From: Parus major
Lineage: Eukaryota > Chordata > Aves > Passeriformes > Paridae
Direction: 5' to 3'
DNA: 64,000 nucleotides
Assembly (NCBI RefSeq): GCF_001522545.3
Contig: NC_031795.1
Coordinates: 6,502,172 to 6,566,171 of the forward strand
In this document: positions 20,059-32,019 of the stretch, piece by piece
How the letters are laid out: each line of letters starts with the position of its first letter
Numbering within the stretch: the first letter of the stretch is position 1
The notes under the pieces: generated by a model
Told to the model about the DNA's origin: nothing
Database searches by the model: none
What the model saw: the letters and a program-made list of their open reading frames with translations, nothing else
Made by a program: the position numbers and the translations under genes

Positions 20059-22054
20059 TCAAAAGAGAGATTCTGGCTCTGGGAAATGATTTCTCACTCT
20101 ACTGTGTCAGAGGCTGTTGAAAATAGCTGCTGAAAATAGCAGCATCCAGGAGTTCCTGTGTGTCAGCAGTGGGGTGAGAGATTGTAAGGGGCTGGCTGTT
20201 CACCTTGCCAAAGGAGCTGGAATAGCTCCGATGTTCTCTGCTTTGCTCTCCATCCCTGGTTCCTGGGGCAGCCTCACAGGCAGCTATCCTTCCTCTGTTC
20301 CAACAGGGGCAGGGTACTCCTGGCTGCTTGTGCCTCCATTCCATCTGTGCCTCCATCCTGCCCACACCTTCATCCTGCCCGTGCCCTCATCCTGCCCATG
20401 TCTCCATACCACCAAACATGGTCTTACAGAACAGGCAGCAGCAACAGCAGACCTTGCTCCTCCTCTACACCTAGAGATTGAAAAACCTTCCAAAAGATAC
20501 TGCTGGGCAGAAAAGGCACAGTGACATTGTCCCTGTGAATGTTGGTGGCAGCCCAGTAGCAGGTGCGCAGTTCCACCTACCAGGACAGTGCCTGCAGCCA
20601 GACTCCTGCCGAGGAGAGGGATGGGAAAGGTGGTGTCACCGATGTCCCTGTGCTGGCTGCTGGGTAACAAATATCTGCTCTGGTTCACCTGACAGTGCTC
20701 CAGAATACAATGCACCTTCCCTCAGCTGCAGCTGGCAGCCCTTCACTTCTCAGGCTTAAAAATAGTCACAGGCATTATAAACAGCCTTGCATGGAACACA
20801 ACAGAAAACTTGTTTTTCATCCTCTCCATGTTCCTTGTGGGAACAAATGCTCTTATCTCCCTTCTGTGCTTGGTTGACTGCTCTGTGCAGGACAGAGACA
20901 TGGAATATACAGCACATCCAGCACCATGCCTTGTATAGAGGAAATTACCTGTTTGTTTATTTCTGCTTCTATGATGTTCCAAGTTCTTCAGCGGAACCAG
21001 CATGAAGCAGCAGCCACTGGAGAATCATTTGGAGACTGGTACCCACCAGCCTCTGAGCTTTCAAAAAAAATCTGCTCACAGAGGACAGACTTTGGCTCTT
21101 TCTCAAGAGCACCTTCCAAATCCAAGGGCTGTCTGGCATACTCACATTAATGAACACTTGCACATTGACAGTTATGAAGTTTTTACCTTCTGCTAAAAAG
21201 GTATGAATTATGCATCAGGGAAATACATGAGTTAGTGGTGTGTAAAGAGCTTGGAGAGGCCCACAGATCCGGTGTGTGGAGGCGCCACAAGCCCTGGGGT
21301 TTTCCTATCTTTGCCAGCCCCATTCTGGCTGTCGGCAAGTCAGTGCACGGGCTCCTGTTCCAGTTTGGTGCGTGCCCAAAGGCTGGCCTGGGAAGTCTGT
21401 GAGCATGTCTGGCTCTGCTCTCCCTGGGAAAGACACAGCTGCTGCTGCTGGCCCTGCCCTTGCTGTGCCACCAGCTTCACCACATTGGACTTTCCCCACA
21501 GAGTGAAAATAATGAAAACCAGAGCCACGTCATTTTGTTGTAATAAGACATTTTCTGCAATCCTTCACAGCCTGCCCTTCACTGCCACAGGGACAAGCTC
21601 TTGGTGGTGCCTTTCAGCCTGGCAGTAGGTCTGGTTTTTGGGAACTGCCACATACGTTTGCTTTCCGGGGTGGGGGGGGTGGCAATTGGAGGTTTTCTTC
21701 CAAATTTGCCCTAAACTATGACAGGGGATCTGACTATATGGGGCTGGGTGTTCATCCCACTCGTGTGCTGCAGCTATGGCAACATTGCCTTCCCAACCTC
21801 GTTCCCTAAATTAGCTGCTATTTAGGCTTTGTTTATAGCTCTGCTTAACAAACGGAGTGTTGCATGTAAAGGTTCTTATTTATTATTTGGCAGATGGGGG
21901 GTCTGTTAAATTCCAGTTGGAAATGAATTGTGGGAAGATCAGGCTCTTTGCAGAAACTTCCTTCTAAAACAATAGAACAGGACCAGGGACATGGAACTCA
22001 CGCACCTCATGGCACTGCCCTGGGAATGAGGGACAGCAATTAACAAAATTAACT
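20059..22054. other. Intergenic, with a minisatellite
   Basis: Holds the CATCCTGCCC minisatellite (separate entry) and a G-run at 21,669-21,683. Open frames near 20,117-20,715 are driven by the GC-rich repeat. No gene is supported. Confidence 0.45.
20331..20410. repeat. Minisatellite, unit ~17-18 bp
   Basis: About four and a half imperfect copies built on GTGCCTCCATCCTGCCC: variants read CCTCCATTCCATCTG, CCTCCATCCTGCCCACA, CTTCATCCTGCCCG, CCTCATCCTGCCCATG, TCTCCATACC. Confidence 0.85.
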
Positions 22055-22172
22055 TCATAGAATCATAAAATGGTTTGGCTTGGAAGGGCCCTTAAAGCTC
22101 ATTATCTCAGCCCTGCCATGGGCAGGGCCTCCTTTCCCAGGCCAGGTTGCTCAGCACCATACAGGATTCTGT
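22055..22172 (-). mobile_element. CR1 3' end, antisense
   Basis: CATAGAATCATAAAATGGTT, TTGGAAGGGCCCTTAAAGCT, CTGCCATGGGCAGGGCCTCC, CAGGCCAGGTTGCTCAGCAC. About 120 bp of the terminal 3' UTR. Confidence 0.92.
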
Positions 22173-23161
22173 GCCACAGCTCCCAGGTCCTGTTGTGCCA
22201 CTCATGCCCATGATGGTCTCCTGCTTTATGTATGCAGCAAATCTTGTAAGATTTCCTGTCTTTTTTCTCTTCCTTCTCTCCATGCACAGTCCATGTCCAG
22301 CCGCCTCTCTGCCTGCTGCTCTGTATGGAATTTTTACAGGTGTAATGTACATTTTGACAAGAATTGTGAAGGCCCGAGGGCAACAGAGATATTAACTGCA
22401 CACTGAATATTCCACTCATTACTAGGACAAAGCTTCCCATGAAATAATTCATAAGTGGAAGACATGCTGAGGAAACTACCTCTCCAGAATAGTGTCCAGG
22501 CTCCCATGAGCTGAAGGAGAGAATTGCAAACAAGCAACAGGCAAACAGTTTGACATAGTTTTATTTTCTCCCAGTACCACTATGATCTATAAGCCATAAC
22601 AGGCAGATCTTTCCAAAGAAGCTATAAGAACTCGTTAATATTCATGATTTTAAATAACGAGGCAACAACGGCTCAGCAGCGATTATACCCAGTAAGTTTT
22701 GATGCACTCAGCTCACATCCCTAGAGGCTCCAGCTCTATCAGCTGGGCTGCTAGGTGAAGGACAAGATGCTCTGCTCCTCTTGTCTTGCTCTGGCTTGTC
22801 TCCCACCAATCCAGCCACTGCTGTTTTCCATCAGTCTGCATCTCTCAGCTAGTGGCTGTGCTCTGGGTAAAACCCCACTGCTGTGTTTACCCATGCAAGC
22901 CAATCCTCGAAATCTGGCACCAGGCAGCATTCAACATGAACCTGCAGTTAATTACACCTTCTTGCTGAAATAATTGAGTAGCCTACATTCTGATTGCAGT
23001 AATTGCATCCTAATGAACTTATGTGTCAGCTTGTTGCACACAACTTGTGTGTTCCATAATATATATAAATATATAAAAAATATATATAAATACCAAGTTA
23101 AGTTCATAGTTCAATCTCGAGGCACCTGAGGCACAAGGAGTCCAGAACCAACCTCCTGAAC
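22173..23161. other. Intergenic, with AT microsatellite
   Basis: Unique sequence without a recognisable gene. A short TATATAAA-rich microsatellite lies at 23,057-23,091. Confidence 0.5.
23057..23091. repeat. AT-rich microsatellite
   Basis: Imperfect (TA)n with AAA interruptions: ATAATATATATAAATATATA followed by AAAAAATATATATAAATA. Confidence 0.85.
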
Positions 23162-23230
23162 GGAGAAGGCTGGACTTGATGTTCTTGGAGGTCTTTTCCA
23201 AATTTAATGATTCTATGATTCTATTCTATA
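23162..23230 (+). mobile_element. CR1 3' tip
   Basis: GGCTGGACTTGATGTTCTTG, GGTCTTTTCCAAATTTAATG, then two clean tail units ATTCTATG and ATTCTATTCTATAG. Only ~70 bp remain. Confidence 0.88.
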
Positions 23231-24100
23231 GTCACTCCAGGAGCTCAGCTGGGGGACGGCTCAGTTCCAGACCTTGTCAGGAACAGAGCTGGGCTTCGCT
23301 GGACAAACAGTGGGATGTGGCCCCAGTGCCAGACCAGCCCTGGGCACCTCCTGCTCTCAGCCCCAGCTGCTGGAAAACACTGCTGATGTTCTGCCAGTCC
23401 ATGGAAGGGGTTCCTGAAGAGTCAGAGAAGAAACTACAAAACGATAAATTAACGTTGCTAACAGAAAAGTGTAATCCTATTGACTTCAGTGAGACTTAAA
23501 AGCAAACAGTTCTGTTAACTATTAATTGTTATAATTAAGAAGATCAGATCAGAAGCCCAACCTGTGCTTTATGAAGAAAATTAAAGCTTCTACAAAAGTT
23601 ACTAAAATGATGACATGTTCCCATTATGGCTGTTTACAGATCATTACTTATTGTCAGTGTTGTTCATGTTTGCTACCAAAATACAAATGATAGCTTTCTA
23701 CAAAACTGCGCATGTTAGTTAACCTCATTAAATCCTAAAGGATTAGTCAGCTGTTCCTCAAAGTTATGTGGCTTGGAAAGTGATTTTCTAATATGCAAAC
23801 TTCAAAGGAATTTTGAAATCCTGCAGCGTAAGCGAGACAGACAAATGTTAATCCACTGGAGTGTTGCTTAATGGCCTATTTAATTTTTGTATTGCTTGGT
23901 CTCTGTAAGCAGCTGGACATGAAGGCTGCTTGCAATTCAGCTTCCTCTTGAACCACCCCACTCATGGAACATGGATTCCTCTTCCACACGGATGACAGTG
24001 CTTGCAGGTATGGCCATGTTCCTGTGTCCTTTCCCCAACCTACAGCTATGCACGGACACAAACCCACCTGGGGAGGGACTCCCCAGGCTCACTGGTGGGT
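23231..24100. other. Intergenic, no feature recognised
   Basis: The first 250 bases are GC-rich. From 23,480 to 23,880 the sequence is AT-rich and repeat-free (a candidate unique block). The 107-codon frame at 23,176-23,499 starts in the CR1 tip and is not a gene. Confidence 0.45.
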
Positions 24101-24340
24101 GATCACAGACTCCAGAAATGGTTTGGAAGGGACCTAAAAACTCATCTCATTCCAAACCCCCTCCCATGGGCAGGAACCTCTTACCACTATCCCAAGTTCA
24201 ACCATGGGATTATCCATGTACAACCTGGACTTGGACACTTCCAGAGATGGGGCAGCCACAGCTTCTCTGGGCTGCCTGTGCCAGGGCCTCAGCACCCTCA
24301 CAGGGAAGAGGGTGCTACTTCCTAATACCTAACCTAATTG
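24101..24340 (-). mobile_element. CR1 LINE 3' end, antisense
   Basis: Decayed tail, then GGTTTGGAAGGGACCTAAAA, ACTCATCTCATTCCAAACCC, CACTTCCAGAGATGGGGCAG, CCACAGCTTCTCTGGGCTGC, CTCAGCACCCTCACAGGGAA, TCCTAATACCTAACCTAA. Confidence 0.93.
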
Positions 24341-25230
24341 TTTCCTGTTTTAGTTAGTGTTAGGGAGTGCAGGGACTTTGTGCCTGCCCAGTGTATCATG
24401 CAGAATTGGGAACCCACTATCACACAGGCTTGGTGGGGACTACCCTGATTCAAATAAATAATGCTATTAACTGTGAAGTAATGAAGGAATAAAACACACT
24501 GCATTTTGAGAGCACAAAGAACTGAAACCCACAAATTAATTAAGGTTCACAGCCCTCCTGTACAATGCAGAAATAATTGCTCAGTTCACAGTTCATGTGT
24601 GATAAGAGGGAAAGGGATGTGGCACAGTGATAGCAGCTCTGTAATATAATAGAAGAAGCACAAGTGTCACTTCAGCCCCAAGAAGCTTCTCCTGCCTCCC
24701 CCGCATCTCCTGGGGCTCACAGGGGACTGGGGGAGCTAGGCTTGTGCACTCCAGTGCTGAGTGGAGTCTGGACAGAGATACCTGGCTCTAGTCCCATCCC
24801 ACTGCCTCTCCCCATTAAGCCCTGCAGCATCAGCCACGTTCTGCCAGGACACTCAGATGAAGCTTGGGATCCTCACCCGTAAGTGTTGGAGGATGTTGCT
24901 GTAATGGAGACTGCCGGCAGTCAAGGCAGCAATCCAGGCTGAATAATGTATTCATTGCTGTGTTATCAGCTGGGAAACCTGTTAGTAGTAAAAATACATG
25001 AGAAGAAGCAAGGGCACATGAATGTTTAAAGGGACGAAAGCTTTCTCAAGGATGACACTTAGGCAGGCCCAGCATGAGTCTGGGTGTCAGACGAATCAAA
25101 AGGCTGCTGTATGGAAGTATTTTGGTATGTCTGACATGCAGGGAGCACAGCTTTGCCTCAGGGATCTTATTTCATTCACCTGAAAATGAAAAGCATCACA
25201 CCATACCCTGGAGACCAGTGAAAGATCCTG
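24341..25230. other. Intergenic, no feature recognised
   Basis: AT-rich to 24,660, then average composition. No gene, repeat tail or RNA gene recognised. Confidence 0.5.
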
Positions 25231-25282
25231 ACATTGGACTCCGGGATCTCAAAAGTCTTTTCTAACCTAAATGGTTCTCTCT
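25231..25282 (+). mobile_element. CR1 3' tip, abutting another CR1
   Basis: ACATTGGACTCCGGGATCTC, AAAGTCTTTTCTAACCTAAA, TGGTTCTCTCTTCT. It resembles the final ~50 bp of CR1 but is decayed, and it sits directly upstream of a second, longer CR1 3' end. Confidence 0.6.
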
Positions 25283-25294
25283 TCTACCAAATAA

Positions 25295-25562
25295 AGCAGC
25301 AGGATGAGAGGAAATGGTCTCAAGTTGCACCAGGGGAGGTTTACATGATATACTAGGGAAAATTTCTCCACCAAAAGGGCTGTCCATCATTGGAACAGGC
25401 TGCCCAGGGCAGTGGTAGAGTAACCATCCTTGGAGGGATTGAAAAAATGGGTGGATGTGGCACTTGAGGACAAGCATTAGTGGTGGCCTTGGCAATCCTG
25501 GGTTAATGGTTGGACTTGATGGTCATAAAGGCTTTTTCTGACCTAAAAGATGTCATGATTTT
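25295..25562 (+). mobile_element. CR1 LINE 3' fragment
   Basis: GGATGAGAGGAAATGGTCTC, AAGTTGCACCAGGGGAGGTT, GGAACAGGCTGCCCAGGGCA, TGGATGTGGCACTTGAGG, ATGGTTGGACTTGATGGTCA, and the tail TGTCATGATTTTG. This is the ancient CR1 type also seen at 35,687 and 52,674. Confidence 0.92.
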
Positions 25563-28179
25563 GTTTCCTGACTTTTATGTCAATAACAGATAGTGCCCAA
25601 ACTCACAGGAGCCATCTAGAAACAGGACACGTGCTTTTTTCCTTCTTTTGTGAAACTGGTTTTGAGGGCTGACAGTGAAAGATGAAGCACTGTGTACTCC
25701 CTCCTGCCATCCTTCAGTGAGGTTGAGCCCAGCAGTGGGACTTGAGAAGTGACATCTGTAAAACAGATGCATCAGCAAAGAAAGAAAAGTCCCTGCTTTG
25801 TGAGAGGGAAATTAACTTTAATGTCTTAATTATAAGTCAGAGGAAAGGCTGGTGCTGGAATGGTGAGCTTTGAAGATTATCATATTGTCATTATTCATTA
25901 ATGATTACAAAAGAAGCTACCCCTAAATGATCATGGTGGAGTATAATGGTAAACCTATGAAGCCTCTATTAGATCCCATTTACTCCCAAACTGTCCCTTA
26001 CTAATAACTTATTAACAAAACCCAGCAATATTAATCAGGTTTTGGCTACAGTTGACATGTGTTGCTGTATAAAAACTGCCAGGAGAAAAAAGAATCTAAA
26101 AAAACTCTTCCCTTGTGTTTAGAGCAATAATTTAATAACTGAATTATAACATGACAAGAGTTCCAGAATTGTGAATGTCATAACGTAGTGGGAGGATTTT
26201 TATCTGGCTGTTATGGGAGGGAAAAAATAACAAAATAATAATGTAGAGAAAGGTGTCTCACCAGGGTTCTCAGAGGAGAAGTGACATTGGTACATAAGAT
26301 CTGGTTCTCAGACTGCCTCTGCAATGTGCTGAAAACCATGGTGAAAGGGGGGAACCCGATCCAGAGCTGGACACAGTGCAGTAGGAAGACAACAACTTAT
26401 TTCTCAGTGAATGCTCAGCTGTGGCACCTCTCGGCAAGAGTGTTGTGGAAGGCACAGAAAATAAGGAGACTTCTGCGTCTCAAGAGTGGGCAGCTCTGGG
26501 TGAGTTACCAGGTACAGCCCGAACCCAAGGTAACTCTGAACCACAGGCATGTACTTTTCCCAAAGATCTGCCTCTATTGTAGCCACATCTGGGTGACCTC
26601 AGCCTTGAGGTAAACTGTTTTTCTGTCAGAGTGTGTTATTCTACTTCTTGAACTAAAATGTAAATTAACTTAAAGCCTTTGTAAGCAGCTTATTCAATAT
26701 GAGCTGTAATTACAGCTGGGGCTGTAAAAAATGGCTCTCTGTAAAACTTTTATCAAAGTTATTTTTCGTTATTTTTGCTATCTGTGATGCATCTGGATTT
26801 TCCAAACAGCAAATAATTCTGCACTTATCTCGGTTCCTTTGGTAATATTTTTATGACACATCTACTGAGACTTTAGCTACATTATTAATATTCAAAAAGA
26901 AGAATGGGGACAGTCTTTTCTAAATAAGTCTGTGTAAACCCTCGCATGCTGCTGCTTAAATACTAATCATGGAAAGACAAGGAATGTATTAATCATATAG
27001 ATTTGTACAAGTAATGTAACCAGATCTGCATGAGCTGTTGCTCGGAATAACGAAGGCAGTAGTCCTTCAGCTGGGCAAGGCTGATCTACTCAAATGGGGC
27101 TTTCTGGAAGGTTTGAGTAGTTGGAAGACCGACAAAGTGACAAAGTCAGTGACGTCAATAGCAGTGAAAGAAAGGCTGTCTTTGTCAGTCTGAAATCACA
27201 CCTGGAACACCAGGGAGCAATCCCAGACGGCTGATGCACACAATGGTAACCCTAGCGCTCCCTCCATTTGTAGCAGGGCAGAAGGAGACTTGGTTTCACT
27301 TCCTAACACTCCACTGCTCCTTCTTGATCCTCTTTTCTAGAAATCCAGAGAATTGTTAGTGTGTTATTGCAGCTCTGACCCCCTCTCCTCTGTCTGTAGG
27401 CCTGGTGGAACTGAAGAGGGCAGGACAATGCCTCAGTCCACTGTCACTGGTTCCAGTTCACTCAGATATTTCAAGGTATCTATGAAAGACAAGCTCAGAC
27501 CTCATGTGCAGGACTCAAGCTGGGAGGCGATGACTGACAGGAGTGGGCATCAACTCTCAAGAAATTAGATTTTCCTTTTGCATTCTCCAGAGAAGTTTGT
27601 GAACAGACACAGAGGACTGCAAGTGTTGCTCTATGAGCTTTGACAGGTCCTCCTTGTTTCCCCAGCTGCTCAAGCAGCTGATACTCAGTGAACAGAGAGA
27701 AAGCGACTGGTGAAAAGGAGCAGGAATCAGAGAGGAGCTGGGGATTACTTTTAAGAGACAGAGACTGGAACAGGATTTTGGACCATGCCAGCTATCCCAA
27801 ATCCCTGTGAACAGGGTTATAAAACTTGATAAGGCTGCTACAGATATTTCAGATCCTATTAAAGATGTAAAACTACTGACAGAGATGAACCGCTTACAGA
27901 TGCTAACTCACTGCTGGTGAAGGAGGCTGACAGCAAGGGGAAGGTCAAGCAAAGGATTTTAGTAGGCGATGATCAGAAACATGCCCAAGTGGGGAGCAAT
28001 GGCTGAACAGATGGTAAAAATGGTAAAACATCACCAAACCAACAGCCCCTGCCACTCCTAACAAATGGATGAATAGCATACTTTTCCAGTCAGTCCCACA
28101 TGCAGAGGAGAGTTGGCCTCTGACACCCATTAGCCAGGGTTTTATCCCAGCACAGATCATTCTCAGTCATTAAATTTAG
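25563..28179. other. Intergenic, AT-rich unique blocks
   Basis: No gene recognised. 25,790-26,240 and 26,610-27,060 are AT-rich, CpG-poor and repeat-free. 27,060-28,160 has more even composition and could contain decayed repeats I cannot name. Confidence 0.45.
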
Positions 28180-28622
28180 AGCTACAAAGTTGATCAAGAG
28201 ACTGGAGCATCTCTCTTATGAGGAAAGGTTGAGGGATCTGGGCCTCTTCGTCTTCAAGAAGGGGTGAAAAAGAGAGGACCTCATCCATGTCTGTAAGTGT
28301 TTAAAGAAGGACTGCCAAGAAAATGGACCAGGCTCTGCTTGGTGGTGCTCAAAAACAGGACAAGAGGCAATGGTCAGAAAACCGATGCACAGGAAGTTCC
28401 ACCTGAATATGAAGAACTTCTTAATATGTGTGTGATGCAGCACCGGAACAGACTACCCAGAGAGGATGTGGAGTCTCTCTCACTGAAGACGATGAATGGT
28501 CTGGACACAATCCTGTGCCATGTGACCCTGATGAAGCAGAGGGGTAGGACCATATGACCCACTGTGGTCCCTTCCATTCCATTCCAACCTAACCCATTCT
28601 GTGATCTGTGATTCTGTAATTC
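28180..28622 (+). mobile_element. CR1 LINE, ~440-bp 3' segment
   Basis: ATCAAGAGACTGGAGCATCT, GAGGAAAGGTTGAGGGATCT, GGGCCTCTTCGTCTTCAAGA, AGGACAAGAGGCAATGGTCA, ATTCCATTCCAACCTAACCC, and the tail ATTCTGTGATCTGTGATTCT. The GGGTCTGTTTAGCCT-type block is replaced by GGGCCTCTTCGTCTT. Confidence 0.92.
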
Positions 28623-29728
28623 AGTAGCAGTGGCCCTGACCTCTCTGTCAACGGTCCCCTGGTCCTTGCCTCCCAAATATCTCAGTCCTGCTTGCCTTTC
28701 TTAGCCATGCATTTTACAGCTTTTCTCCAACCTTGTTTATTCTTCAAAGCGTTAAGCTATAGATCTAGACTTAAACACTCCATTACTACATTTAGACTCT
28801 AAAGCCAATATGTAGATTTCAAACCCATGCTGTAGTGCTGTAAAACCTCGTGACTCTCCACTCAGTGTTTGAGTGGGCCTTTATCCCCTCTTTGCATTCA
28901 TTGGCGTCGGCGGTGCTTGATCACATCATCTGCATCCCAGAGAGAGTAGCGGAGGGGTATTTGCATAGGCTGCTTCTTTATTCACATTGACAAGTCTTCT
29001 TAGTTCATCTCATTAAATCTACCTCAGCATCCAACCATACTTGGAGCAGGCACATGTGGAGCAATCTCTGTAGTTACTTTTTAAAATTTATTCTGGAAGT
29101 TTTGACTCCTGTGGGTGAGGCACAGAGAAAACAGCAAAGAAGATGAAAAGTGCTCGAGAGTATATTACTGAATGTCCTGCACATCCCTGCATGACACCTG
29201 CTCTCGGAAATTATTCTCCCTGTTTCAGAAGTGCCTTGTTTGTTGTTCTCTTCCCCCTCCTTTTTTTTCTTCTTTTTTTTTTTCTTTCTTGGCCAGCTTG
29301 AGGATAACTGAACACTGCTGTCATTGTACAAAGCAGTACAACACAGGTCAGGAGCAGACTCATCCCTTGCCCAAGCTTTTAACCTGTTGGCAGTTGTTTG
29401 TGTCAAAGAAACAAACAAACCATTTTGTGTCAGTTTTTTCCCATATTGTCTGTTGCAGGGTTACAGAGTTTCCTTCAATTGAGGTGTCTTTTATTTCACG
29501 AGTGTTAATTTAAAAGGATTTGTGATGTTTCAGGTGCAAAATGGTGTTGAATACGCAGCTGGAAAATTGAAGCATACAGAGTATCTGTATTTACTGTCTG
29601 ATTTACTGTAAAATCTTGGTTGAAGCATCTAAAATTCCCCGTGTAACACTCTTGCTCTTCACAGCATTTTGAGGAGATGTTCAACACTGATCTCTGCTCT
29701 CTGATGACCAGTGATAGTACTGAAGGAA
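28623..29728. other. Intergenic, with pyrimidine tract and octamer
   Basis: No gene recognised. A perfect octamer ATTTGCAT occurs at 28,959-28,966 in a patch with unusual CpGs (GGCGTCGGCGGTGC, 28,904-28,917). A 43-base T/C-rich tract lies at 29,249-29,291. The A-rich reverse strand of that tract explains the lysine-run open frame there. Confidence 0.5.
29249..29291. repeat. Polypyrimidine tract
   Basis: T/C-only except for the edges: TCTTCCCCCTCC then T8, CTTC, T12, CTTTCTT. Simple repeat; no associated element recognised. Confidence 0.85.
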
Positions 29729-29970
29729 CAACATGGAGCTCTGTCAGAGGAGGTTTAACCTGAATATTGGGAAATGGCTCTTTTCCCCAGAGGGTGGTTG
29801 AGCACTGAAAAGGCTTCCCAGGGCAGGACAGCTGTCATGGCCCCAAGGCATCCAGAGCTCAAGGAGTGTTTGGACAACACTCTCAGGCACATGGTAGGAT
29901 TTTGGGATTGTCCTGTGCAGGGCCAGGAGTTGTACTTCATGATCATATTCTATGATTCTCTGATTCTATC
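29729..29970 (+). mobile_element. CR1 LINE 3' fragment
   Basis: GGAGCTCTGTCAGAGGAGGT, AGAGGGTGGTTGAGCACTGA, GTTTGGACAACACTCTCAGG, GGGCCAGGAGTTGTACTTCA, tail ATTCTATGATTCTCTGATTC. Same subfamily as the LRIG2-intron copy at 1,890. Confidence 0.93.
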
Positions 29971-32019
29971 GTATGCAATGATCAGTAGTTCTGCATGGCT
30001 CAAGAATGGTAATTTATTTGTGAAAGAGGAGCAAAGAAGGACATACCACAATGTGGATGCTATTCCTACTGGTACTGCCTCTCATCTGCCTGCTGTGCTG
30101 ATGAGTTAATGAAATACAGGCAGATTGATGGTGCAGCTTTGCATTGGTGAAGCATGCATTGATCCCCATCTACAGCCTGCTGTATTGATACATTCTCCAT
30201 TCCCAAGTGAGGAGTACAGTCACTAGGGATTGTCAGCCCAGGGTGACAAAGACTTCTCTTGAGGCTTTATAAAATTCCCTAGTGAGGTCTGGCTCCATGG
30301 CAGCTTCTGCTCCTGTACAAGTTAAATTATGACATGTTCAAAAGTTTGCCTTCATATAAATGTATCTTAGGGTCACACAATTTTCAAACAGACAGTCCTG
30401 TCTGTCTGTCGACAGAACAGCAAGTGCCTGGCTTTGAACCACTCTTATTGAACTGCAATTTGTTTGTGTTTCCTCAGAGCCATGGAGCTTCCTGAATAAT
30501 TTGTTACCCTATGTTTGAGATGAGGGCTCTGTTAGGGAAGAACACTATGCCCACTGCTGCTTCCTGGCAACTGTTTTTGTTTTCAGTTAATGCAGTGGAG
30601 TTAACCATCACTTGTCGGTTCTCCCAAAAGCTGTAACAACATTGTGGTCAGGTAGCGGTGTTGTGAGACAGTCAGAGCTCCTGTGTGCCCAGTCACTAGG
30701 AAAATAGGAAACAGCACCCTTCTGCATAAAGAAATGCCTATTCAGTACCAGTGCAACTGGCTTTCATGACATCCTTGCTGAGGATGAATATGTTCTTATT
30801 TTGTTTTTGTGCATGTTGTGTAAGTATTTTGCCTCTGTGGGGAGCGTCTTCCCTGTAAGCACCGGACTGCTGACTTATACATCCCACCAAGACTTGCATG
30901 GCAAGCATTGGGCACAAGGAAAAGGACTTCAGAGGAGTCCAAACACAACACCACAATTCCTTTTCTAACCACTCTGAGAAAGTGTGTCTTCATGCTCTAA
31001 TTAAACAGAAGTTTGACATGTTTTTGCTGTTTTGATTGCCTTTGAACTTTGACAATGTGATAAGCAAACTTTGCTTCCTTGCCTACCAAAAACTGTGCTG
31101 CCTTGAAGCACTTTATGTCTGTCATTCTGATGTGGCAGAGCTTAGCACCCTTTTCTTGTGGCATTCTACGTGTGCTGATGCCAACAGGACAGTGGAATGC
31201 CAGCTGCCACAGTGTGACGGAAAATGAACCAGGGATGCTGGTGCTCTGCTGTTTCTTTGATGGCCCCTTTTAGTTCACTGAGAGCGCCAAACATTAATGA
31301 TTCCTCAGCCCTTGCCAGGACAGCACTGGTGGGGGTGCAGGGCATGTCCCCTTCTGATCGTATCCAAGGCTGTGCAGGCGCTTCATGTGTCTGGGATCTG
31401 TGATGAGTAATCTGGAACAAAGAATGAGAGCAGGACAAATGGACTAAAACTGTCAGCCAGGTCCCAAGCAGCCTGTACACTCATGGACAACAGTAGAGCA
31501 GGTTCCATGGGGTGAGATGTGCTGTGTGAGGTGTGCAATCCCAAAACCACCCTGTTACCTGGGGGGGCTGCCCCAACCTCCAGTAGTGTCCAGCCCAGCA
31601 GAGGTGACAGTGGGCATGCCGGGCCAGGGCTCCAAGGAGCCCCACAGGCTGTTGTCATTATCTGAGAGCAGCGCCACTCATCTGGATTAGTCTGTGTGCC
31701 AGAGCATCCACACACCACGTGCTGAAGAGGAGATGGGCATCAGCAAGTGATGCAGAGAAAATACATTCAGTAACCCTCTTTTCCCTCTCAGAGTACAATG
31801 AAACTGGCAGGTAGACCTGCAGCTCCAGAAGAGGATTATGGTTCATGTGATGTAAAACGAACCTGCCCGCTTACTGGCCTCATGAAATTTGCAAGGATTA
31901 GGCGGCATGTTTTGGCTTTTATGTTGATATAGAAACATACTGTTGAAGAAAACAGCACTTTCTTTACAGAATAGCAGTTTCGTGACTTGTTTTTTGGTTT
32001 TTTTACCAAGCCCCCCGCA
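29971..32019. other. Intergenic, upstream of MAGI3
   Basis: Unique sequence. A 10-base palindrome CTGTCGACAG occurs at 30,406-30,415 within a CTGT repeat. No gene is supported. Composition changes sharply to CpG-rich at about 32,015. Confidence 0.5.

Noticed and set aside
28216..28676. Open frames of 75-100 codons
   Set aside because: They lie on a CR1 3' UTR segment, mostly on the antisense strand, and so are repeat-derived noise.
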